Positions 26,636 through 34,367 of a stretch of DNA of 39,649 bases are shown here, piece after piece. The translations under genes were made by a program, and so were the position numbers. Every line of letters begins with the position of its first letter. Position 1 is the stretch's first letter. This stretch comes from an uncultured bacterium (GTDB lineage Bacteria; Bacillota_I; Bacilli_A; RFN20; CAG-826): the NCBI GenBank assembly GCA_949299165.1, contig CASFZJ010000013.1, positions 1 to 39,649 on the forward strand, given 5' to 3'. The notes under the pieces are model-generated. The model had not been told where the DNA came from, did no database searches, and worked only from the letters and a program-made list of their open reading frames with translations.

Positions 26636-26666
26636 CAAACATTTTTGTTATACAATTGTATTAATA
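26636..26666 (+). promoter_or_regulatory. Candidate ECF-type autoregulatory promoter
   Basis: CAAAC (26636-26640), 16 bases, then TGTATTAATA (26657-26666), directly before the ATG at 26668. The form AAC-N16-TGTA resembles ECF promoters such as AAAC-N16-CGTA of sigma-W. The same pattern occurs before the candidate RNA at 28142-28172. Start-point prediction falls on or beside the ATG. Confidence 0.45.
26650..26661. promoter_or_regulatory. Perfect 12-bp palindrome in the sigma gene promoter
   Basis: ATACAATTGTAT at 26650-26661, with a further TTGTAT at 26630-26635 that pairs with the ATACAA arm (AACA/TGTT extend that pairing). It could be an operator or an RNA hairpin just before the start codon. 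Confidence 0.35.
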
Positions 26667-26667
26667 T

Positions 26668-27186
26668 ATGAAGGATATAGAACTGTACAAACTTTGCAAG
26701 AAATTTATTGATGGGGATACGCGTGCTTTTGACGCAATTTATAACGATACCAAAAATAAAATTTTTGCTAATATCTATTCCTATGTAAAAAACAAAGAGA
26801 TTGCTGAAGATTTATTAAGCGATACTTACATAAGATTTTTAAATGGGATTAAAGATATTACTTCAGACAGATCTATCCTTGGCTATCTTTACACCGTTTC
26901 TCGCAATCTTTCTTTAAATTATCTTGAGAAAAACAAACGTTACACTTCTGATGGTGAAACTTTAATTGAAAATAATGGTGTTCACGAAAAATATCAAGAA
27001 AGTAACGATATTCTCGAAGTTATGAAAAGAGTTTTAAACGAGGATATGTTTAATGTAATCGTTCTCCATTTAATAAACGGATTGGATTACAAAGAAATTG
27101 CTGAAAGGTTAAATAAAAATGAGAATACGATTAGATGGCAATATAATGAAGGGTTAAAAAAAGTTAGAGAGGCTCTAAAAGAATGA
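26668..27186 (+). CDS. ECF-type sigma-70 family RNA polymerase sigma factor
   Basis: 172-residue alternative sigma factor. Region 2 (about residues 20-90) includes DLLSDTYIRFLNG and YTVSRNLSLNYLEK; region 4 (about 120-170) has a helix-turn-helix with LDYKEIAERLNKNENTIRWQ. There is no region 1 or 3, as expected for the ECF type. No Shine-Dalgarno sequence precedes the ATG; a -10-like element abuts it. The stop codon overlaps the next start (ATGA), the usual sigma/anti-sigma arrangement. The stimulus is unknown. Confidence 0.92.
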   Translation: MKDIELYKLCKKFIDGDTRAFDAIYNDTKNKIFANIYSYVKNKEIAEDLLSDTYIRFLNGIKDITSDRSILGYLYTVSRNLSLNYLEKNKRYTSDGETLIENNGVHEKYQESNDILEVMKRVLNEDMFNVIVLHLINGLDYKEIAERLNKNENTIRWQYNEGLKKVREALKE

Positions 27187-28115
27187 CAAACCTAGAAGAA
27201 GAAATCAAAAGGGCTTTTGAGCAAGAAAACATTGACCTTACATCAAAAGAAATCCTTGAGAAAAGTAATATCTCATTCATTGGTAAGAGACAAAAATTCA
27301 CTTTTGCGCAAGGAGTTCTTATTAGTTCTGCGAGTTTAGCGCTTGCAATTGGCGTTTTTTGTGTTGCTCTAATTCCACAATTTAACTATATTGAATCAAT
27401 TGAAGATAGTATTAGCAATCGTACTTTTGCTTCGCATGTTTTAAGTTGTCTTGGCGCAAACGAATTACTTTTAAATTCGCCAGATGGAGAAAATATTACT
27501 CTTCCTCCAGAAGATGTTCAAAAAGACACACTTCCACCAATTGCCTTTTTAAATTATGCATATACCAACAAAAAACACTTAGATTATTCTTTCATCAACG
27601 AAAAATCCAATATCGAAAACGAAACATTTAATGTTAGAGAAAATATTCGCGATGAATTTCTTTCAAAAAACTACGATCTTTTCCTTAAAAAAGAAGATGA
27701 TTATAAAATTAAAGCTCTTGTCGTCAATAACAAGGCACAAAGCAAAAACCCTGTTTATCAACTCGACATTCTCGGAGATGAAGAAAATAAAGATTGTTAC
27801 TTAAAACTTAATTTCAGACCATTAAGTGAAAAATATAAAGATTATTTGTTTTCACTCAAAGAAAATGTAGATAAATCCATTCAATATTCTTTACATGTCG
27901 CAGAAAAACCAATATTCACTTGTCGATTTGAATTCCATGACAATTACAATAAATTTATTTTAGATTTACACAAATTTAATCAAAAATTTATATTTAAAAT
28001 TTCCAATTTTGGAAATTTAAATTATAATTGTGAATACTCAGAAGAGGACGATCAAGAAAGCACAACTTCTTATGATTATACCTTCACTGATGATGGCACA
28101 ATCGAAGAAAATTAA
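27183..28115 (+). CDS. Single-pass membrane protein, probable anti-sigma factor
   Basis: 310 residues: a short cytoplasmic part (1-40) with a charged helix, one membrane segment at about 41-65 (GVLISSASLALAIGVFCVAL) and a large outer domain of about 245 residues with no motif I recognise. Translational coupling to the ECF sigma gene (four-base overlap) and this topology point to an anti-sigma factor. The cytoplasmic part is short, and no zinc-binding HxxxCxxC is present, so if it is an anti-sigma factor it is not of the ZAS class. The function is inferred from context only. Confidence 0.6.
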   Translation: MTNLEEEIKRAFEQENIDLTSKEILEKSNISFIGKRQKFTFAQGVLISSASLALAIGVFCVALIPQFNYIESIEDSISNRTFASHVLSCLGANELLLNSPDGENITLPPEDVQKDTLPPIAFLNYAYTNKKHLDYSFINEKSNIENETFNVRENIRDEFLSKNYDLFLKKEDDYKIKALVVNNKAQSKNPVYQLDILGDEENKDCYLKLNFRPLSEKYKDYLFSLKENVDKSIQYSLHVAEKPIFTCRFEFHDNYNKFILDLHKFNQKFIFKISNFGNLNYNCEYSEEDDQESTTSYDYTFTDDGTIEEN

Positions 28116-28141
28116 CAAATTTAAAAATTTTAAAAAAATTT

Positions 28142-28172
28142 CCAACAAATAATTAACTAAACTGTATTAATA
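28142..28172 (+). promoter_or_regulatory. Candidate ECF-type promoter of the structured RNA
   Basis: CCAAC (28142-28146), 16 bases, then TGTATTAATA (28163-28172). Element sequence and spacing match the motif before the sigma gene at 26636-26666. It lies 27 bases after the end of the membrane protein gene. A TATAAA nearby (28174-28179) has no good -35 partner. Confidence 0.42.
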
Positions 28173-28370
28173 GTATAAAAGAAATCCTTAAGAATATATT
28201 GAAAGATATATATTCACCGTAATTGCCTTGACTCGCTTATAAACAAGATAAAAACATAACTTGTTTATATAGTTGAGGGTATACTCCCCCCTTTAATACC
28301 CTCAAAGAAACAGTTCCTCGTAAGAGGATATAACCCCTTCAAAGGTGCGGCAAAAGCCGCACTTTTATTT
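28173..28370 (+). ncRNA. Candidate multi-hairpin small RNA
   Basis: About 200 bases without any ATG and with five hairpins in order: 28192-28215 (8 bp), 28238-28269 (10 bp, A-rich loop), 28273-28305 (10 bp TTGAGGGTAT/ATACCCTCAA, 13-base loop with six C), 28315-28328 (5 bp, GTAA tetraloop) and the terminator at 28345-28366. Single-stranded C-rich segments (the loop, and ACCCCTTC near 28333) resemble the UCCC motifs by which sRNAs of Gram-positive bacteria bind ribosome binding sites. It does not look like tmRNA, RNase P, SRP or 6S RNA. It could also be the 3' UTR of the sigma operon. The 5' end is a guess from the promoter motif. Confidence 0.55.
28345..28370 (+). terminator. Strong terminator of the sigma operon / small RNA
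   Basis: GTGCGGC, loop AAAA and GCCGCAC, then TTTTATTTT. The only T-run is on the plus strand, so the transcript runs rightwards. Confidence 0.92.
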
Positions 28371-28445
28371 TGTTTAGACAAAAAAATATTGGGGTTTTGC
28401 AGTGTTTTCGAAAAAATTTAATATTTTAAATGCAAAAATTAATAA
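28371..28445. other. AT-rich spacer with GGGTTTTGCAG word
   Basis: No gene. Contains GGGTTTTGCAGTGTTTT at 28392-28408, which differs in one base from 24538-24554. Confidence 0.5.
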
Positions 28446-31214
28446 TTATTCATCTACACTCTTCAAAGATTCGCTCATTGAAATTCCGTTTACTTTCACG
28501 TACATAAATAAATTAACAACTAGTGCTGTTAATAAAGAGATAAAGAAAGAAATCACGTAGCTCTCAGGGAAAACAAGATATAACCAGCTGACTAGGTTAG
28601 TTTCATTAACACTCAAAACCATATATTCAAATGGAAGTCCAATCAATAAACCAAGTCCAGCACCAACAATAGTTAAAATTAACATTTCAATAAGAAGTGA
28701 CATAACAATTCTTGTTCTTGAAAAACCTAAAACTTTTAATGTTGCAAGCTCTCTTAATCTTTCGTTGTAATTTAAAATTGATAAGTTAATCAAAACAACA
28801 ACCGCTAATAAAACAGCAAATACTTTAACAGTATTTGTCATTGTGCCGATTGATGACATATAACCATTAATTCTTGTTTCGGCATCTTCTTTAGTTAAAC
28901 AAGAATAAACATAATTTGAATTATTAATAATATATTCTTTTATTGATTTAGGATCGGTGCCATCACTTAGATTAATCCACGCCCCATTAGATGAGGTAAA
29001 AAGTTCTGGCTCACTTTCAACATACATATAAATTCCATTTACAAAAAAAGCATAGAAAATGTATCCAACTTCTTTTTTATAAATCTTTCCATTAACATCA
29101 AAAGTTACAACATCTCCAATAGTTACTCCTAAATCTTCAGCTTTAGCTTGGGTGATAGCAACTGTATTTTCTTCCCGCTTTCCATCCGGAAGTTCATCAT
29201 CAAAACCAAAAAATTTAGAATCTTTTTCAACTCCATAAAGCGAAGTTGAAACGGAACCATTATCACTATTTACAGTCACTTGAGTTGTTGAATATTCTTC
29301 AACTTGCGAAACACCATCTATAGTTAAAAGTTCTTCTTTAGCCACTCCTCTTTCTGGTGAGCCATTTAAAGTTACAGTTACATCAGAATTGAAAAAATTG
29401 TCTAAATCATGGTCTTTCCCATAATTTATAGTATCATCGATGCCCATTCCACAAATGAGTAAACCAGTGCAGCCCATAACACCAATTACAACCATTAAAG
29501 ATTTAGCAAAGTGAACTTTAATGTTTCTAATTGCCATCATAAATGAAGTATTTTTGATTAAATGTTTATGAGCTTTGAAGCGAGAAATTTTAGGAGATTT
29601 AGTTCTCATAGTTTCACTTGGTAAAAGTCTTAATTCGCTATATAAAAGCGCAATTGTTAATCCACTCACAAGAATAACTAAGATTAGAGTTGTGATCAGC
29701 GCAGTAATCCAAGGGAATAAATAAGTTAAAGATGGAATTGAGTATAAAATGTCATATTTTATATTCATTATATATGGAAGCAAAATTGGACCAATTATTA
29801 GACCAATTATAATTCCTAAAATTGTTACAATATTCATTTCCGCTAAATAATATAAAGCAATATGAACCTTTTTAATTCCAAGTGCCTTAAATGTACCGAT
29901 TTGGACACGGTCTTTTAAAATTAAAGAAGAAATTGTCGTTAAAACAATAAGTAAAGCAACTACGAAGAAAATAATAGGGAAAACTAATGTTAATTGTTTT
30001 GCTTGATTGATGTCATTTTCAACCGACAGCATACTTGGGTAATTTGAACGAGGAAGCGAAGCAAGTAAATTATTTTCATCTTTACTTTCGTAATATCGAT
30101 TTATGTTATTTTCAAAATCACCAATTTTTACATTTGAAGGGAGTTTTACAAGGATTTGATTGAAAAAAGAGGACATAAATTCTTCAAATTGGACATTACT
30201 TCTGTCATCAATTTCGGTTGTTAATGAATTAATCGAAAGAAGAACGAGCGCATCAAGTTGCATTGCGTTATCCCCTTCTTTTAAATAATCATTAACACTT
30301 GTAAGCAAAGTATTTAAAAGTTGATTTTCGCTTGTTTCAAGATAAGAATCAATTGCACTTATAATTGATTTTGAACTAAATTGATCGCCAACATAATCAA
30401 TGATATTTGTGAAAACAAGTCGAGTTGAAATTAGATAATTTGAACTAGAAAATTCTCCACTATCGAGATTTTCTGGATGGTTCATAATTCCATTAATACT
30501 TGCTTCAAATTCAATTACATCATCTTTAAAAATAGTTTCTACGACTTGAATTATGATGTTTCCAATTTCTGTAGAATAATTTCTAACTAAATTATCAATT
30601 AAAGTTTTAATATTCTCGTTAATTTCTCTCCCTTCAAGCATTAAATTAACAAGTTCAACAAGAGAATCTGGATCACTTGCTAAATTTCTAACCATCTGCT
30701 TGATGTAATTTGCATCAAAATTGATAGGTAAAGTATCACCTAATTTTAATTTTTTGGCATTATTATCTTCATATCTTTGAACAAGGGCACGATCAACAAA
30801 AAAGAAATTATTATCATTATAATAACCAACTTCTAGATTATAAGGTTTGTTAATTGTTGGGAGTTTATCCATTAATAAGGCACTGACGCTAGTTGAGCCA
30901 ATACTAGAAGGGATATAAAATCTTGTTTCTACCGCTCCTCCTTCATCAACATGTGCCTCTTTTTTTATAAACTCTAAATCTTTTTTACCATCTTCAAGAT
31001 TTGTAAAATTTGGATTTATCGTAATCCATTCATCAGCTACATTACCAACTTTATAAACTTCATTAACTCTATTTTCAAAACTTTGAGCATTTGCATCTAG
31101 ACCAACGTATAAAGTTACTGAAATTCCAATAATAAAAATAATCGATAAAAATTGTCGAAAATTTTTAAAAATATCTCTAAATAGTTTTTTAGCTAATGTT
31201 TTAAAAAGACGCAT
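28446..31214 (-). CDS. ABC transporter permease with two FtsX domains
   Basis: 922-residue permease. One helix at about 20-40, an outer domain of roughly 360 residues, a block of three helices at about 405-540, a helix near 580, a second outer domain of about 160 residues and three C-terminal helices. The two halves repeat each other: TFKALGIKKVHIALYYL and TLKVLGFSRTRIVMSLL stand at equivalent places. This is the long FtsX type found with a separate MacB/LolD-like ATPase, encoded one base upstream. Substrate unknown; position behind cls may hint at envelope lipids. Confidence 0.88.
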   Translation of the reverse strand: MRLFKTLAKKLFRDIFKNFRQFLSIIFIIGISVTLYVGLDANAQSFENRVNEVYKVGNVADEWITINPNFTNLEDGKKDLEFIKKEAHVDEGGAVETRFYIPSSIGSTSVSALLMDKLPTINKPYNLEVGYYNDNNFFFVDRALVQRYEDNNAKKLKLGDTLPINFDANYIKQMVRNLASDPDSLVELVNLMLEGREINENIKTLIDNLVRNYSTEIGNIIIQVVETIFKDDVIEFEASINGIMNHPENLDSGEFSSSNYLISTRLVFTNIIDYVGDQFSSKSIISAIDSYLETSENQLLNTLLTSVNDYLKEGDNAMQLDALVLLSINSLTTEIDDRSNVQFEEFMSSFFNQILVKLPSNVKIGDFENNINRYYESKDENNLLASLPRSNYPSMLSVENDINQAKQLTLVFPIIFFVVALLIVLTTISSLILKDRVQIGTFKALGIKKVHIALYYLAEMNIVTILGIIIGLIIGPILLPYIMNIKYDILYSIPSLTYLFPWITALITTLILVILVSGLTIALLYSELRLLPSETMRTKSPKISRFKAHKHLIKNTSFMMAIRNIKVHFAKSLMVVIGVMGCTGLLICGMGIDDTINYGKDHDLDNFFNSDVTVTLNGSPERGVAKEELLTIDGVSQVEEYSTTQVTVNSDNGSVSTSLYGVEKDSKFFGFDDELPDGKREENTVAITQAKAEDLGVTIGDVVTFDVNGKIYKKEVGYIFYAFFVNGIYMYVESEPELFTSSNGAWINLSDGTDPKSIKEYIINNSNYVYSCLTKEDAETRINGYMSSIGTMTNTVKVFAVLLAVVVLINLSILNYNERLRELATLKVLGFSRTRIVMSLLIEMLILTIVGAGLGLLIGLPFEYMVLSVNETNLVSWLYLVFPESYVISFFISLLTALVVNLFMYVKVNGISMSESLKSVDE

Positions 31215-31215
31215 A

Positions 31216-31935
31216 TTACCACTCTATATCGCTAACTTTTCCAGGATTTTCAATAATTTTGTTCGCAACTAGCTTGCCATCTTGTATTTCAATGATTCTA
31301 TCGGCGATAACTGTTAAAGCTCTATTATGAGTAACAACAATTACAGTCTTGTTTTGACTTTTGCAAACTCTATGGAGAAGTTCCATAATTTCAACACCAG
31401 TTTTTGAATCTAGCGCACCAGTTGGTTCATCACAAAGTAATAATGTTGGATTTTTAACTAAGGCACGAGCAATAGAAATTCTTTGTTGTTCGCCACCCGA
31501 TAATTGACCAGGAAAATTATTTGCACGATTTTTTAAGCCAACTAACTCTAAAATTTGCATTGGATCAAAATGTTCTTGCACAAGAGAAGAAGCTAAATAA
31601 ATATTTTCATAAGCCGTGAGAGATGAAATTAAATTATAAAATTGGAAAACAAAGCCAATATCGTGTTGTCTAAATTTAGCTAAATCTTTTTCATTCAAAC
31701 TTGTTATATCTTTATCATTTAAAAAATATTTTCCTGTGGTTGCTTTATCCATTCCGCCAAGAATATTTAATAGAGTAGATTTTCCAGCACCACTTGGTCC
31801 TAAAATAAAGACAAATTCTCCCTTATTTATCGTAAAATTTACATCTTCGAGTGCTATAACTTCTTGTTCGCCTTTTTTCTTGTTTCCATAAACTTTACCA
31901 ATATTAGAAATTACTAATTCGCTTTTTTCTTCCAT
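31216..31935 (-). CDS. ABC transporter ATPase (MacB/LolD-like)
   Basis: 239 residues: Walker [10 protein letters not shown] at 46-54, signature LSGGEQQR at 145-152, Walker [13 protein letters not shown] at about 165-176, and the H-loop in VVTHN. Together with the permease that follows one base later it forms a two-component FtsX-type ABC system. GGAGA lies upstream of the ATG. It begins 14 bases after cls, so the three genes are probably one transcript. Confidence 0.93.
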   Translation of the reverse strand: MEEKSELVISNIGKVYGNKKKGEQEVIALEDVNFTINKGEFVFILGPSGAGKSTLLNILGGMDKATTGKYFLNDKDITSLNEKDLAKFRQHDIGFVFQFYNLISSLTAYENIYLASSLVQEHFDPMQILELVGLKNRANNFPGQLSGGEQQRISIARALVKNPTLLLCDEPTGALDSKTGVEIMELLHRVCKSQNKTVIVVTHNRALTVIADRIIEIQDGKLVANKIIENPGKVSDIEW

Positions 31936-31949
31936 AAGTTAAATCTCCA

Positions 31950-33545
31950 TTAAACAAGAGGTGCTAAAATTCGTAATAAAGCCCATATAATTTTTTTATG
32001 TAAAGGAATATTTAAATATTCTTCAACCTTCACGATTTTTCCATCGTTCATCATTCCTAAAAGATCATTTCTAATATCTTTTATTTTTGGTGACAAACAA
32101 ATAAGAACGCTATCTTCAAAATGTAGATAAAAACTTCTAAAATCGAGGTTTCCTGTTCCTGTTATAGAAACAGTATCATCACTAACTATAATCTTTGCGT
32201 GGTTAAATCCAGGGGTATATTCATAAATTTTCACACCACTTAACAGTAAATTTGCATAATAACTTCTAGTAATCGAATAGACAATTTTTTTGTCTGGAAT
32301 TCCTGGAGTAACAATTCTAACATCAACTCCACTTTTTGCCGCTGTCTCTAAGGCAGTTAAAATTTCACTATCTGGAATTAAGTATGGAGTCGAAATATAA
32401 CAATATTTTCTACTTGAAGTAATAATTTGTAAAAATGCGTCTCTTAAGACGTTTTCTCCATCAAAAGGAACCTCTTGGAAAGGTTGAAAATAACCATCAA
32501 AACTAGGCACGACATCGTTTCTAACATCTTTCATTTTATCGAAAAAATAATCTTTAGGATTTTCATTACTACCGTGTTTTTTATTGATAAACCAAGTTGA
32601 TAAAAACATGGTAGTTAAGCCATTTACTGCTTCTCCTTTAAGCATAAAAATGTTGTCTTTCCACACTCCAAATCGAACAACTTTATTAATATATTCATCA
32701 GCAATATTGCATCCGCCGCTAAATCCAACAACACCATCAATAACTAAAATTTTCTTATGATCTCTACTATTTTGACGAATGTCAACCATTGGTCTTAAAC
32801 GATTAAATGGGAAACACTTTATTCCATTTTTCTCAGCATCTTTATAAAAATATGAATTAATTTTAGCAACACTACCAAAATCATCATAAATCATTCTAAC
32901 ATCAATGCCCTCTTTAGCTTTTTGAATTAAAATTGAATAAATTTCATCAAAAAATTTGCCACTTTCGATAATAAAATACTCAAAAAATATGAATTTCTTC
33001 GCTTTTTTGAGCTCTTCTATCATTACAGGAAATCCCTGCTCACCCATTGGGTAATATTCAAAACTGGTGTTTTTATAAAGCGAAAAATAGCTTTGTTTGT
33101 ATATTTTATTAGCTATAACATAGGCATCATTATTTTTTACCTTTAGTTCGTTCAGGATTTCAGTTGAATCAGTTCTTCCTTCTTTAATTTTTTTATTAAT
33201 AACATTTCTTCTTAACGCTCTTTTACCTTTAGTAGTTATTTTTTGAGCATATAAAATATATAAAATAGCTCCAATCAAAGGTAAACATAACAAAATCGCT
33301 AGCCAAGAAACTTTAAAATCCACTTGTGATTGCGAGTTAGCAATAAATAAGCCACAAATTATGTCAATTAAGATAATGGTTAAAATAGGAATATAAAAAT
33401 ATCGGCCAATCGACTCAATTAAAATAAGAACAAAAAATAGCCCCACTAAAACTATCGTTCCAATCAAGAAAACGAGTGCGGCTACTATAAATCTAAAATG
33501 AGAAGGCTTTCTCTTTTTTCGAATCTTTTTTAATTTATCTTCCAT
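31950..33545 (-). CDS. cls: Cardiolipin synthase (phospholipase D type)
   Basis: Condenses two phosphatidylglycerols to cardiolipin. 531 residues with hydrophobic helices in the first 100 residues (about 18-45, 52-70, 80-100) and two HKD motifs: HKKILVID at 263-270 and HAKIIVSD at 449-456. Each is followed by the expected GSxNxDxRS-like segment (GTGNLDFRS in the second). No Shine-Dalgarno sequence precedes the ATG; the -10 box is seven bases upstream. It leads the operon with an ABC transporter. Confidence 0.95.
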   Translation of the reverse strand: MEDKLKKIRKKRKPSHFRFIVAALVFLIGTIVLVGLFFVLILIESIGRYFYIPILTIILIDIICGLFIANSQSQVDFKVSWLAILLCLPLIGAILYILYAQKITTKGKRALRRNVINKKIKEGRTDSTEILNELKVKNNDAYVIANKIYKQSYFSLYKNTSFEYYPMGEQGFPVMIEELKKAKKFIFFEYFIIESGKFFDEIYSILIQKAKEGIDVRMIYDDFGSVAKINSYFYKDAEKNGIKCFPFNRLRPMVDIRQNSRDHKKILVIDGVVGFSGGCNIADEYINKVVRFGVWKDNIFMLKGEAVNGLTTMFLSTWFINKKHGSNENPKDYFFDKMKDVRNDVVPSFDGYFQPFQEVPFDGENVLRDAFLQIITSSRKYCYISTPYLIPDSEILTALETAAKSGVDVRIVTPGIPDKKIVYSITRSYYANLLLSGVKIYEYTPGFNHAKIIVSDDTVSITGTGNLDFRSFYLHFEDSVLICLSPKIKDIRNDLLGMMNDGKIVKVEEYLNIPLHKKIIWALLRILAPLV

Positions 33546-33552
33546 TAAAAAA

Positions 33553-33582
33553 ATTATACTATCTTATTTATAAAATAGTATA
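33553..33582 (-). promoter_or_regulatory. Promoter and inverted repeat upstream of cls
   Basis: TATACTAT (33555-33562) and ATAGTATA (33575-33582) are inverted around 12 bases; on the minus strand the inner arm contains most of a TATAAT -10 box (33553-33558). A protein bound here would cover the promoter. The -35 position lies in the other arm and does not match the consensus. Confidence 0.4.
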
Positions 33583-33719
33583 AATTTTCAAAAAATATGC
33601 AGTTTTTAAAAAAATTCTTATGGTTTTTTAAAAAAACCTAATCTTTTTTTAAAATTTTCTATATTTTTACGCATTTTTCTAGTATTTTTTATAAAAAATA
33701 TAGGCTTTTTGCAGGTTTT
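33583..33719. other. AT-rich spacer with phased T-tract/A-tract blocks
   Basis: No gene. T/A junctions at 33607, 33629 and 33650 (22 and 21 bases apart), the near-palindrome GGTTTTTTAAAAAAACC at 33622-33638, and a GGCTTTTTGCAGGTTTTT word at 33703-33720. No GC-rich terminator is seen for the operon that ends at 33720. Confidence 0.5.
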
Positions 33720-34364
33720 TTAGTAGTTTTTTGCAATATCTAATATTTTAGAAAAATTATCAATAATAGGAACGTTTAATGGTGATAAAACCTTTCTTGA
33801 ATTATGCCCAAAACTAACTAAAATTGCCTTGAGTTTTAATGCGGTAGCCACTTCATAATCATGATATGTATCGCCAAGCATAATAGTTTTTGAAGTATCT
33901 ATTTTATGTTCGTTGATATAGTCTTGACCATATTCAAGTTTTCCTTTTGCCGCAATATTATTGCTCGCAATCAAATCAGTAAAAAATTCAATAATTCCAA
34001 GGTTAGTTAATTGTTTTTTAAGAATATTATATTCGCTTGCTGAATAACAATATAAATTAAAGCCTTCGTCTTTTAATTTTTTCAAAGTTTCTTTAACTTC
34101 TGGATAAAGTTTAGTTTCAGCGCCTTCTCTTTCAAGATAACGAGTCATAAATTTATCGGAAATTACTTTATAAGAAAGTTTTGAAAAGTCGAAACCAGCT
34201 TTTTCATAGTAATTTTTTACAGGAAAACAAAAATTATCTAGATAAAAATCCATTGTAAGTTCTGGAAGACCATATTCTTTTATAATTTCATCTTCAACAT
34301 CAAAACAAAGCTGAACATCATCTAAAATAGTTCCATTAAAATCGAAAAATATATTTTTAATCAT
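33720..34364 (-). CDS. HAD hydrolase with DFNGT motif
   Basis: 214 residues, subclass I HAD fold: motif I FFDFNGTILDD, SASEYNILKKQL, a lysine in AAKGKLEYG and LGDTYHDYEVA. The second aspartate of motif I, the usual acid/base, is Asn. A DxNGT group is known among HAD proteins of Firmicutes, so it is probably a real enzyme with altered chemistry or specificity rather than a dead one. Last of the yigZ-mrp-pepP unit; three-base gap to pepP. Confidence 0.85.
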   Translation of the reverse strand: MIKNIFFDFNGTILDDVQLCFDVEDEIIKEYGLPELTMDFYLDNFCFPVKNYYEKAGFDFSKLSYKVISDKFMTRYLEREGAETKLYPEVKETLKKLKDEGFNLYCYSASEYNILKKQLTNLGIIEFFTDLIASNNIAAKGKLEYGQDYINEHKIDTSKTIMLGDTYHDYEVATALKLKAILVSFGHNSRKVLSPLNVPIIDNFSKILDIAKNY

Positions 34365-34367
34365 AAA

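Noticed and set aside
28116-28370. Known RNA (tmRNA, RNase P, SRP, 6S) or riboswitch
   Set aside because: None of the conserved cores of these RNAs is visible, and no gene follows on the plus strand that a riboswitch could control.
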